Shown here: positions 1-5,913 of the stretch, one piece after another | Position numbering within the stretch: the stretch's first letter is position 1 | Layout: the number at the start of each line of letters is the position of its first letter | Assembly (NCBI GenBank): GCA_001766965.1 | Contig: MEKM01000136.1 | Coordinates: forward strand, 1-6,068 | From: Acidobacteria bacterium RIFCSPHIGHO2_01_FULL_67_28 | GTDB lineage: Bacteria > Acidobacteriota > Terriglobia > Acidiferrales > 2-02-FULL-67-57 | Reading direction: 5' to 3' | Length of the DNA: 6,068 bases | The notes under the pieces: generated by a model | Databases searched by the model: none | What the model was told of the DNA's origin: nothing | Seen by the model: the letters and a program-made list of their open reading frames with translations, nothing else | Made by a program: the position numbers and the translations under genes

Positions 1-1
1 C

Positions 2-924
2 GCGGCGGTGAAGCCGGCCCTGGTGGTCATTGCCGAGACCGAGATCTGGCCGAACTTTCTCCGCGCCGCCCATCGCGCCGGAGCGCGCCTGGCTTTCGTC
101 AACGGGCGCATCTCCGACCGCTCCTTCGGCCGCTACCGTTTCTGGCGCTTTTTCCTCCGGCGCGCGCTGGAAAATGTCGACCTGTTCCTGATGCAGAGCG
201 AAGAAGACGCCCAGCGCATCCGCGAGCTGGGAGCGTCGCCCGGGCGCGTCGCCGTGGGCGGCAACCTCAAGTTCGACCTGCCGGCGCCGGCGCGCCCGGC
301 CTTTCTGGCCGAGCTCGAGAAGGCCGCCCAGGGCGCCCCCATCGTGGTGGCCGGCTCGACTTTGGCGACCGAAGAAGAAAAGCTGCTCGACGCCCTGGAG
401 GTATGCGCGCAGGCCAAGGGCCGCAAGGCGGTGCTTCTGCTCGCCCCGCGCCACCCGGAGCGGTTCGACGACGTGGCCGCTCTGCTTGAGCGGCGCGGGC
501 TGCGCTTCATCCGCCGCAGCCGGTGGACGATGAACACGCCCGGCCCGATGTCGTCCTGCTCGACACGCTCGGCGAACTGGCCGGGGCCTACGCCGCCGCC
601 ACGGTCGCCTTCGTGGGCGGCTCGCTCGTCCCGGCCGGCGGCCACAACCCCATCGAGCCCGCGCTCTGGGCGAAGCCCGTCGTGTTCGGGCCTTCGATGG
701 AGAACTTCCGCGGCGTGGCGCGCGCCTTGCTGGACGCCAAGGCGGCTTTTCAGGTCAAATCCAGCCAGGCGCTGGGGATTCTGCTGGCGGCGCTTTTGAG
801 CGACCCGGTGGCCTGCCAGCGCGCCGGGGAGGCGGCGCGGCAACTGGTGGAGCGCGAGCGTGGAGCGGCAGCGCGCTCGGCGGCGCGCCTGGCGGCCCTG
901 CTGGAGGAAGGGGTGACGCCGTGA
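2..924 (+). CDS. waaA: 3-deoxy-D-manno-octulosonic acid (Kdo) transferase, 5'-partial and frameshifted
   Basis: This is the C-terminal part of WaaA/KdtA, the GT30 inner-membrane enzyme that moves Kdo from CMP-Kdo to the lipid A precursor. The gene starts before the window, so roughly the first 100 residues (membrane anchor and N-terminal acceptor domain) are missing. The family motif ETEIWPN is at 38-58, and GGNLKFDLP, at the link to the C-terminal domain, is near 259-285. Family sequence then switches frame: frame 2 is good up to RRS (512-520), and frame 1 carries PVDDEHARPDVVLLDTLGEL and then the nucleotide-binding signature FVGGSLVPAGGHNPIEPALW (about 610-669) and GPSMENFRGVA. One missing base near 511-523 explains this. 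Read as it stands, frame 2 continues to a stop at 799 with low-complexity non-family residues. The stop at 922-924 overlaps the lpxK GTG start by 4 nt. Family identity is clear. Whether the break is a real mutation or an assembly error cannot be told from the sequence. Confidence 0.9.
511..523 (+). other. waaA: Apparent 1-nt deletion (frameshift) inside waaA
   Basis: Frame 2 encodes family-like sequence up to IRRS at 509-520. Frame 1 takes it up from PVDD at 520-531. Frame 1 has a stop at 487-489, so the crossover must lie downstream of that. Adding one base around 518-520 would give an uninterrupted RRSPVDDEHA. The site has no slippery heptamer, so programmed frameshifting is unlikely. A sequencing or assembly error in GC-rich DNA, or a recent mutation, is more likely. 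Confidence 0.8.
903..913 (+). promoter_or_regulatory. Purine-rich ribosome binding site for lpxK
   Basis: The run GGAGGAAGGGG ends 7 nt before the GTG at 921. It supports that GTG as the lpxK start, although it lies inside the last codons of waaA and the start codon overlaps the waaA stop (GTGA). Confidence 0.6.
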
Positions 925-1988
925 GGTGGCCGGCCTGGTTGCGGTGGCTGCTCTGGCCGCTGGAGCTGCTCTATCGCGGCGCGCTCCGGGTGCGCGCCGC
1001 CGCCTACGACCGCGGCTGGCTCCGCCGGCACCGCCTGCCCGCCAAGGTCATCAGCGTGGGCAACCTCACCGTCGGCGGCACGGGCAAGACTCCGATGGTC
1101 ATCACCCTGGCCGGCTGGCTCCGGCAGCGCGGCCTGCGGGTGGCCGTGCTCACCCGCGGCTACGGCCGCCGCGAGCACGCCTCGCTCGTCATCAACGGCC
1201 AGGGCGAAGTGGAGAAGTACCGGCCGGAGCTGATGGGCGATGAGCCGATCCTGCTGGCGCGGCGGCTGCCGGAGGTGACCATCGGCATCGGCGCCGACCG
1301 TTTGGCTTTGGCCCGGCGGATTCTCGAGATGGAGGCTCCGCGGCCGCCCGACGTTTTCCTGCTCGATGACGGCTTCCAGCACCGGAGGCTCCAGCGCGAC
1401 CTCGATGTCGTCTTGCTCGACTCGACCGACCCGTTCGGCGGCGGCGCCGTGCTTCCCGCCGGGCCGCTGCGCGAGCCCCGCGAGGCGCTGGCCCGCGCCG
1501 ATGTGATTGTGCTCACCCGCGTCGAAGACGACGGCGGTCGGGCCGGCCTGGCGGAGGAAGTCCGCCGGCTCAATCCCCGCGCTCCGGTCTTCCGCGCCAC
1601 GACCAAGTTTCTGGGCGCCTTCGACGCCGCCACGCACCGCGCCGCCAACCTCTACGCCCTCAAGCAGCAGCCCGTGCTGGCTTTCTGCGGGGTGGGCAAC
1701 CCGGCGGCGTTTGTCGCCGACCTCGGCCGCTGGGACTTCAACGTGGTCGGCGCCGTGACCTTCTCCGACCACCACCGCTACGGCGTGGACGACTTCAAGC
1801 GCATCGTCCCCCAGGCCGACCGCGTCGGGGCGCGCGTGCTGCTGACGACGGAAAAAGACATGGTCAACTTGACCGTGGTGCCGCCCAGCCTGCCGCCGAC
1901 TTTTTATTGCCGCATCGAGCTCGCGCTCGAGGACGAAGCCGCCTTCTTCGCCGCCGTCGCCGAGCGCCTCGAACGGGTGACGGGCTGA
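921..1988 (+). CDS. lpxK: Tetraacyldisaccharide 4'-kinase (lipid A 4'-kinase)
   Basis: LpxK uses ATP to phosphorylate the 4' position of the tetraacyldisaccharide-1-phosphate, giving lipid IVA at the cytoplasmic face of the inner membrane. The protein is 355 residues, a little longer than the usual 310-340. It opens with an amphipathic or hydrophobic stretch (about 4-20) that may dock on the membrane. The Walker A loop GNLTVGGTGKTP is at 47-58, GDEP at 106-109, the LpxK signature DDGFQHRRLQRDLDVVLLD at 149-167 and LPAGPLREP at 178-186. FSDHHRY is at 281-287 and LTTEKDMVNL near 308-317. All hallmarks of the family are present and the gene looks intact. The GTG start is supported by the purine-rich site at 903-913 and by the overlap with the waaA stop, which implies coupled translation. 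LpxK makes the substrate on which WaaA then acts, so the gene order fits the pathway. Confidence 0.97.
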   Translation: MRWPAWLRWLLWPLELLYRGALRVRAAAYDRGWLRRHRLPAKVISVGNLTVGGTGKTPMVITLAGWLRQRGLRVAVLTRGYGRREHASLVINGQGEVEKYRPELMGDEPILLARRLPEVTIGIGADRLALARRILEMEAPRPPDVFLLDDGFQHRRLQRDLDVVLLDSTDPFGGGAVLPAGPLREPREALARADVIVLTRVEDDGGRAGLAEEVRRLNPRAPVFRATTKFLGAFDAATHRAANLYALKQQPVLAFCGVGNPAAFVADLGRWDFNVVGAVTFSDHHRYGVDDFKRIVPQADRVGARVLLTTEKDMVNLTVVPPSLPPTFYCRIELALEDEAAFFAAVAERLERVTG

Positions 1989-1990
1989 CC

Positions 1991-3061
1991 ATGGCCTTCG
2001 AGCCCAAGAAGATTCTCGTGCGCGTGCCCAACTGGGTGGGCGACGCCGTGCTGTCCCTGCCCGCCCTGGACAAGCTCGGCGAGCGCTTCCCCTCGACTCA
2101 GCTCACGGTCCTGGCGCGCCCGCACGTCGCCGGCCTCTACGCCCACCGGCCCGGAGTCCACCGCGTGCACCTCTTCGACCACCGCGGGCGGCACCGGGGG
2201 TGGAGCGGCTGGCGGCGCCTGGCGGCCGAGCTGGCGGCGGAGCGCTTCGAGCTGGCCGTGCTTTTTCAAAACGCCTTCCAGGCGGCGCTCATCGCCTGGC
2301 TGGCGCGCATCCCCTGGCGGGTCGGCTACGCCCGCGACGCCCGCGGGCCGCTGCTCACTGACCGCATCCCCGTGCCGCGTCCGCAGGAGATTCCCCCGCA
2401 CGAAAGCTACTACTACCTGGAGCTGCTGCGGCGGGCGGGTTGGCTGGAGTCGCTGCCCGTGGTCGAGCGCATCCCGCTCGCACCGGCGCCCGCGGCGGTC
2501 GAGCGGATGCGCGTGCGCCTGCGCGAGCACGGGCTCGACCACGGCGCCCGCCGTCTGCGCGTGGTGCTGGCCCCGGGCGCGAGCTACGGCTCGGCCAAGT
2601 GCTGGCTGCCGGAGCGCTACGCCGCGCTGGCCGACCGCCTGGTTGAGGCCTGCGACGCCGCTGTGCTACTCTGCGGCACTTCCGCCGAGGCGGAGCTCGG
2701 CACCGCGATTGTCCGGCACATGAAACATCGCCCGATTTCGCTCATCGGAGCCACGACGCTCGAAGACTTCCTCGGGCTGCTGCCCGCGGCCCACCTCTTC
2801 ATCGGCAACGATTCCGGCGCCATGCACTTGGCCGCGGGCGTGGGCCTGCCGCAGGTCATCATCTTCGGGCCCACCGACGAAGCCGGCACCGGGCCGGTGA
2901 ATCCGCGGGCGCGCCTGGTGAAGCAACCGGTTTCCTGTAGCCCCTGCTTCCTGCGGCACTGTCCCATCGACCACCGCTGCATGACGCGGGTGACCGTGGA
3001 ACAAGTATGGCGGGCGGTCGAGGCCGCGCTCGCCGACCGTCGCGCCGCCCCGCAGCCATGA
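1991..3061 (+). CDS. waaF: ADP-heptose:LPS heptosyltransferase II (GT9 family)
   Basis: This GT9 (GT-B fold) enzyme transfers L-glycero-D-manno-heptose from ADP-heptose to the growing LPS inner core, normally adding the second heptose. The ATG at 1991 gives 356 residues and starts directly at the family N-terminus. The frame stays open back to 1907, but that stretch is arginine-rich lpxK shadow and was left out. The N-terminal RVPNWVGDAVLSLPAL (11-26) holds the conserved GD, with D18 matching the proposed catalytic Asp of WaaC. The nucleotide-sugar domain has ASYGSAKCWLPERY from 197, with K203 as the probable phosphate-binding Lys. IGNDSGAMHLAAG lies around D274 and is followed by IFGPTDEAGTGP. 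Four cysteines (316, 319, 324, 330) near the C-terminus form CxxC-x4-C-x5-C, a segment seen in many WaaF-type proteins. The start lies 2 nt after the lpxK stop with no strong ribosome binding site, so translation is probably coupled. Assignment as II rather than I rests on the AKxW motif and the Cys-rich tail. Confidence 0.9.
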   Translation: MAFEPKKILVRVPNWVGDAVLSLPALDKLGERFPSTQLTVLARPHVAGLYAHRPGVHRVHLFDHRGRHRGWSGWRRLAAELAAERFELAVLFQNAFQAALIAWLARIPWRVGYARDARGPLLTDRIPVPRPQEIPPHESYYYLELLRRAGWLESLPVVERIPLAPAPAAVERMRVRLREHGLDHGARRLRVVLAPGASYGSAKCWLPERYAALADRLVEACDAAVLLCGTSAEAELGTAIVRHMKHRPISLIGATTLEDFLGLLPAAHLFIGNDSGAMHLAAGVGLPQVIIFGPTDEAGTGPVNPRARLVKQPVSCSPCFLRHCPIDHRCMTRVTVEQVWRAVEAALADRRAAPQP

Positions 3062-3645
3062 CCCAGAACTCCAAGCGGCGCGCCGTGTTCCTCGACCGGG
3101 ACGGCACTGTGGCCGACGAGGTGGGCTACATCAATCACGTGAGCCGGTTTCGTCTCTATCCGTGGTCGGCGGAGGCGATCCGCAAAATCAACGCCGCCGG
3201 GCTGGCCGCCGTCGTGGTCACCAACCAGGCGGGCGTGGCCCGCGGCTATTTTCCCGAAGAGCTGATCCGGCAGGTGAACGAGCGGATGAGGCAGGAGCTG
3301 GCGGCGGCGGGGGCGCGGCTCGACGGAGTCTACTACTGCCCGCACCACCCGGAGGTGGGCGAGCCGCCCTACCGCCAGCGCTGCGCCTGCCGCAAGCCGC
3401 AGCCGGGGATGCTCGAGCAGGCGGTGCGCGACCTGAACTTGAGCCTGGCGGGCTCGGTCGTCGTCACCGACCGCTACATGGAGGTCGAGATGGCGCACAA
3501 GCTCGGCCTGCGCGGCTGCCTGGTGCTGACCGGCTACGGGCGCGGCGAGCAGGAGTACCAGCGGCAGAAGTGGCCGCGGCCGCCCGACTGGATCGCCGAG
3601 GACCTCCTCGAAGCGGTCAATAAGATTCTTCCGGAGATGCGATGA
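3058..3645 (+). CDS. gmhB: D-glycero-D-manno-heptose-1,7-bisphosphate 7-phosphatase (HAD family)
   Basis: GmhB removes the 7-phosphate from D,D-heptose-1,7-bisphosphate in the cytoplasm, a step in making the ADP-heptose used by WaaC and WaaF. The protein has 195 residues, typical for the family. HAD motif I FLDRDGT (11-17) gives nucleophile D13 and acid D15. Motif II TNQAG is at 55-59, and RKP (112-114) supplies the motif III Lys. A zinc-binding insert is recognisable as CPH at 94-96 and CAC at 109-111, the CxH...CxC pattern of GmhB. Motif IV is unusual: TDRYME (137-142) replaces the usual GDxxxD, with Thr for Gly and Glu for the second Asp. The acidic side chains are kept, so activity is plausible. 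The ATG at 3058 overlaps the waaF stop (ATGA); an upstream extension to 3007 is waaF shadow. A related HAD histidinol-phosphate phosphatase is the main alternative, but zinc motif and context favour GmhB. Confidence 0.93.
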   Translation: MTQNSKRRAVFLDRDGTVADEVGYINHVSRFRLYPWSAEAIRKINAAGLAAVVVTNQAGVARGYFPEELIRQVNERMRQELAAAGARLDGVYYCPHHPEVGEPPYRQRCACRKPQPGMLEQAVRDLNLSLAGSVVVTDRYMEVEMAHKLGLRGCLVLTGYGRGEQEYQRQKWPRPPDWIAEDLLEAVNKILPEMR

Positions 3646-4028
3646 GACTGATCCATCCGAGCCCCGGGGAGCTGCTCGACCGCCAGACGATTCTGCATTT
3701 GAAGGTCGACGCCGGCCGCCGGCGACAGGTGGGCGTCTCCCACTTCGAGGAAGAGCTCAAGATGATCGAGGCCGCGCTCGCCGATTGGTTCGGCAAGAAC
3801 CCCGGCGCCGACCGGCGCGCCTATGACGAGGCGGCGCGGGAGCTGGCGGAGGTGAACCGGCAACTGTGGGAGGCGGAAGACGAAGTCCGCGAGCTCGCGC
3901 GGAGCGCCAAAGACCGCCTGGCCGAGCTGGCGAAATGGATCCCGGAGCTGAACGACCGGCGCGCCGACCTGGTGCAGCGGGTGAACCGCCTGTTCGACGT
4001 GAGCCAGACCGAGAAGCTCTATCAATGA
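3642..4028 (+). CDS. DUF6165-like small protein of unknown function
   Basis: This protein has 128 residues, is charged and predicted largely helical, with no signal peptide, membrane segment or known catalytic motif. It resembles the family I recall as DUF6165: an N-terminal SPGELLDRQTILHLK (7-21), a central LWEAEDEVR (75-83) and LNDRRADLVQRVNRLF (103-118) with a terminal EKLY. Members often sit near LPS or other glycan biosynthesis genes, and none has an assigned function that I know of. The ATG at 3642 overlaps the gmhB stop (ATGA), and GGAG at 3633-3636 sits 5 nt upstream, so the start is well supported. Its position between gmhB and waaC implies co-expression with the heptose pathway. A role as an accessory or regulatory partner of a heptose enzyme is inference only. 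The family call comes from memory of its conserved motifs and needs a profile search. Confidence 0.85.
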   Translation: MRLIHPSPGELLDRQTILHLKVDAGRRRQVGVSHFEEELKMIEAALADWFGKNPGADRRAYDEAARELAEVNRQLWEAEDEVRELARSAKDRLAELAKWIPELNDRRADLVQRVNRLFDVSQTEKLYQ

Positions 4029-4060
4029 GTCGCGCCGCGCTCTCTGCGCGCTTCGGATGA
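4025..4060 (+). CDS. Possible 11-codon coupling mini-ORF between the DUF6165-like gene and waaC
   Basis: An ATG at 4025 overlaps the stop of the preceding gene (ATGA, 4025-4028). It opens an 11-codon frame, MSRAALSARFG, whose TGA (4058-4060) overlaps the waaC ATG at 4057 (again ATGA). Ribosomes ending the upstream gene could re-initiate here and be delivered to the waaC start, which has no visible ribosome binding site of its own. GAGAAG at 4011-4016 is a weak candidate site for the mini-ORF. The peptide itself probably has no function. The arrangement could be chance. Confidence 0.3.
   Translation: MSRAALSARFG
4036..4050 (+). other. Small GC hairpin just upstream of waaC
   Basis: CGCGC (4036-4040) can pair with GCGCG (4046-4050) across a TCTCT loop, 6 nt before the waaC ATG. 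No T-run follows, so it is not a Rho-independent terminator. It could restrict free ribosome access to waaC, and translation through the mini-ORF would open it. In DNA this GC-rich such a stem may also occur by chance. Confidence 0.3.
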
Positions 4061-5094
4061 GCGAGCGTTTTCTCATCGTGCGCATGGGCTCGATGGGCGA
4101 CATCGTCCACGCCCTGCCGGCGGTGGCCAGCCTGCGCGCCGCTTTTCCCCGCGCGCGGCTCGACTGGCTGGTCGAGGCGCGCTGGGCCGAGTTGCTCGAC
4201 GGCAATCCCGATTTGACCAACGTGATTCCGGTCGACACCTACGCCTGGCGCGGCAGCCTCTTCCACCCCGCCACCTGGGGCAGCGCCGCCCTGGTCGTGC
4301 GCGGCCTGCGCGGCATCGGCTACGACCTGGCGCTCGACTTCCAGGGCCTCTACAAGTCGGCGCTCTTCGCCCGCTTGAGCGGCGCCCGCGAGCGCCTCGG
4401 GTTTACGAAGGAGTTTTTGAAGGAGTCCGGCGCGGCGCGTTTCTACACGCGCCGGGTGGCGCCGCCGGCGAACTCGCACGTCATCGAAATGAACCTGGCG
4501 CTGGCCAGAGCGGCGGGCGCGCAAGAGTCCGTCGTGCGCTTCCCGCTGCCGGCGCGCGCCGAGGATGCCGCCGCGGTTGAAGAAGAGCTCAAGAAGAATC
4601 AGGTGCGCGAGTTCTTTGTATTGAGCCCGGGCGGCGGCTGGGGCTCGAAATGCTGGCCGGTGGAGCGCTACGCCATGGTGCACAACGAGCTGGCGCGGCG
4701 GCGGGGCTGGCGCGGGGTGGTGAACGCCGGGCCGGGCGAGGAACAACTGGTGAGTCAATTCCTGGCGCAGGCGCGGGTGACGCGCCCGGTGCACTTCCCG
4801 ACGACCCTGGGCCAGCTCCTGGCGCTGCTGCGCCGCGCCCGGCTCGTCATCAGCGGCGACACCGGCCCGCTGCATCTGGCCGCCGCGCTCGGCACGCCGG
4901 TCGTGGGTTTGTATGGGCCGACCGACCCGGCGCGCAACGGCCCCCATGGCCCGCGCGCCGTGGTGCTGCATCACCGCGAGCAAGCCCGCATCACCTACAA
5001 GCACGAAGACAAACCCTCGCCGGCAATGCTCGCCATCACCGTGGAAGAAGTGCTCGCCGCCGCCGAGCGCGTCTTGGAGACATCCGGTGGGTAG
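4057..5094 (+). CDS. waaC: ADP-heptose:LPS heptosyltransferase I (GT9 family)
   Basis: WaaC adds the first L-glycero-D-manno-heptose to Kdo of Kdo-lipid A, using ADP-heptose at the cytoplasmic face of the inner membrane. The protein is 345 residues and full length. The N-terminus FLIVRMGSMGDIVHALPA (5-22) is the classic WaaC start, with D15 in the place of the catalytic Asp (D13 in E. coli). LDWLVEARWAELL follows near 35. In the donor domain LSPGGGWGSKCWP (189-201) carries K198, matching the Lys that contacts the ADP-heptose phosphates. SGDTGPLHLAAA (D268, H273) and LYGPTDPARNGPHG (from 285) form the donor-binding loop. These motifs favour type I over II. The start lies 28 nt after the preceding stop with no clear ribosome binding site, so initiation may depend on re-initiation through the small frame at 4025-4060. 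The stop TAG (5092-5094) falls in the palindrome at 5091-5119. Confidence 0.93.
   Translation: MSERFLIVRMGSMGDIVHALPAVASLRAAFPRARLDWLVEARWAELLDGNPDLTNVIPVDTYAWRGSLFHPATWGSAALVVRGLRGIGYDLALDFQGLYKSALFARLSGARERLGFTKEFLKESGAARFYTRRVAPPANSHVIEMNLALARAAGAQESVVRFPLPARAEDAAAVEEELKKNQVREFFVLSPGGGWGSKCWPVERYAMVHNELARRRGWRGVVNAGPGEEQLVSQFLAQARVTRPVHFPTTLGQLLALLRRARLVISGDTGPLHLAAALGTPVVGLYGPTDPARNGPHGPRAVVLHHREQARITYKHEDKPSPAMLAITVEEVLAAAERVLETSGG
5076..5080 (+). promoter_or_regulatory. Ribosome binding site deciding the methyltransferase start
   Basis: GGAGA at 5076-5080 lies 6 nt before a GTG at 5087. It favours that GTG over the in-frame GTG at 5144, which has no comparable site, even though it makes the gene overlap the end of waaC by 8 nt. 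Confidence 0.55.
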
Positions 5095-5653
5095 CCCGCC
5101 TGCCGGACGGGCAGGCTACGCGGCGTGGGCGGCGCGGCTGCGGGTGCCGCTGCATTTCGCGCTGGCGGTTCTTGTCCTGGGGTTCGCCCATCCCACGGGA
5201 ACTTCGCTCGCCGCGGGGGCAGCGCTGGTGGCCGTAGGACTGGCAGTGCGCGCCTGGGCAGCCGGGCACCTGCGGCGCGATCTCACGTTGACCACTTCCG
5301 GCCCTTATGCCTACGTGCGCCATCCGCTTTACCTGGGCAGCGCCTTCATCCTGGCCGGGTTCGCGCTGGTGGCAGGACGCTGGTGGGTGGGCGCGGTGGT
5401 GGCGCTCTATTTCCTGCTGGTGTTCTTGCCGGTGCTCGGGCGCGAAGAGCGGGAGCGGACAGCGGCGGCGCCCGCAGACTATGCCGCTTATCGGAAGCAG
5501 GTGCCGGCGCTGGTTCCTTACCGCGGGCGGTACGGGGCCGCGCCCGCGGCGCACTTTGACTGGCAGGTGTTCCGCTCGAACCGCGAGTGGCGCGCCAGCG
5601 GAGGCTGCGCGCTCTTGCTCGCCCTGTTCTACGCCAAGATGCTCTGGGGCTGA
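5087..5653 (+). CDS. ICMT-like membrane methyltransferase
   Basis: This is a 188-residue polytopic protein of the isoprenylcysteine carboxyl methyltransferase / phospholipid methyltransferase-like group, which use S-adenosylmethionine on substrates in the membrane. Hydrophobic segments lie at about 20-34, 40-60, 83-97, 99-117 and 172-188. The family core is present: HLRRDLTLTTSGPYAYVRHP (61-80) followed by LYLG, then GREERER (118-124, with the conserved EE at 120-121) and DYAAYRKQVPALVPY (131-145). The GTG at 5087 is chosen for the GGAGA upstream; the frame is open back to 4913, but that part is waaC shadow. A GTG at 5144 is the alternative and would begin directly at the first membrane segment. 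The gene overlaps waaC by 8 nt, so it belongs to the operon. Bacterial members have varied and mostly unknown substrates. A lipid or envelope substrate is inferred from context; protein prenylcysteine methylation is unlikely. Confidence 0.85.
   Translation: MGSPPAGRAGYAAWAARLRVPLHFALAVLVLGFAHPTGTSLAAGAALVAVGLAVRAWAAGHLRRDLTLTTSGPYAYVRHPLYLGSAFILAGFALVAGRWWVGAVVALYFLLVFLPVLGREERERTAAAPADYAAYRKQVPALVPYRGRYGAAPAAHFDWQVFRSNREWRASGGCALLLALFYAKMLWG
5091..5119. repeat. Imperfect palindrome (REP-like candidate) at the waaC/methyltransferase junction
   Basis: GCCTGCC (5098-5104) and GGCAGGC (5110-5116) form a perfect 7-bp stem around a 5-nt loop. The outer ends GTAGCC (5091-5096) and GGCTAC (5114-5119) are also exact inverted copies, so the whole block is a nested, imperfect palindrome. 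It supplies the stop codon of waaC (TAG at 5092-5094) and codons 3-11 of the methyltransferase. Such blocks are typical of dispersed extragenic palindromes, but only one copy is visible here, so its repeat nature is inferred. Confidence 0.5.
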
Positions 5654-5655
5654 CG

Positions 5656-5913
5656 CTAGTGCAGGCGGTACTTCTGCACCAGCAGGCGCTGGAGGCGGGG
5701 CTGGTAAATCAGGTCGTAGGCCTGTTCCTTGCCGGGGAAAAGCTCGAGGGCGACGCGCCGGGTGGCGGCCACCATCTCCGAGGCCTCTTCGAAAGGCAGG
5801 TTGCCCTGGCTGATGATGCTCATCACCAGGCGCACGGTGAGCTGCAGGCGATGCAGGCGGCGGCTTTCTTCGGCGACGCCATCCTGCTGCGGGTCCCGGG
5901 GTCTCGACGCCAT
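5656..5913 (-). CDS. Conserved-looking hypothetical protein, 85 aa
   Basis: I do not recognise this protein. It has a polar, probably disordered N-terminus (1-16) and then looks helical: RRLHRLQLTVRLVMSIISQG (18-37), LPFEEASEMVAATRRVALELF (39-59) and a C-terminal segment with PGKEQAYDLIYQPRLQRLL (60-78). It has no signal peptide, cysteines or catalytic motif. The well-formed amphipathic helices and the FPGKE...DLIYQPR block look like a conserved small family rather than a chance frame. The ATG at 5913 overlaps the stop of the upstream minus-strand gene by 1 nt (TGATG), which favours it; an ATG at 5922 (three residues longer) and a TTG at 5949 are alternatives. The gene converges on the plus-strand operon with 2 nt between stops. 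Confidence 0.72.
   Translation of the reverse strand: MASRPRDPQQDGVAEESRRLHRLQLTVRLVMSIISQGNLPFEEASEMVAATRRVALELFPGKEQAYDLIYQPRLQRLLVQKYRLH

Noticed and set aside
511..523. Programmed ribosomal frameshift in waaA
   Set aside because: No slippery heptamer is present at the crossover, and the WaaA family is not known to use frameshifting.
750..1775. Minus-strand open frame of 341 codons opposite waaA and lpxK
   Set aside because: It has no recognisable domain and lies fully opposite well-supported lpxK; it is a shadow of GC-rich codon use.
1907..1990. Upstream extension of waaF to an ATG at 1907
   Set aside because: It adds an arginine-rich stretch that overlaps lpxK in another frame. The family N-terminus begins right after the ATG at 1991.
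3007..3057. Upstream extension of gmhB to 3007
   Set aside because: The extra 17 residues are Arg/Ala-rich shadow of waaF; the ATG at 3058 gives the standard GmhB N-terminus and an ATGA overlap.
3757..5004. Long minus-strand open frame opposite the DUF6165-like gene and waaC
   Set aside because: Its translation is low-complexity and rich in Arg, Ala, Gly and Pro without motifs, while the plus strand has clear waaC family sequence. Long antisense frames are expected in GC-rich genes.
4913..5086. Upstream extension of the methyltransferase to 4913
   Set aside because: It encodes unlikely Pro/Ser/Cys-rich sequence inside waaC; the ribosome binding site at 5076-5080 points to the GTG at 5087.
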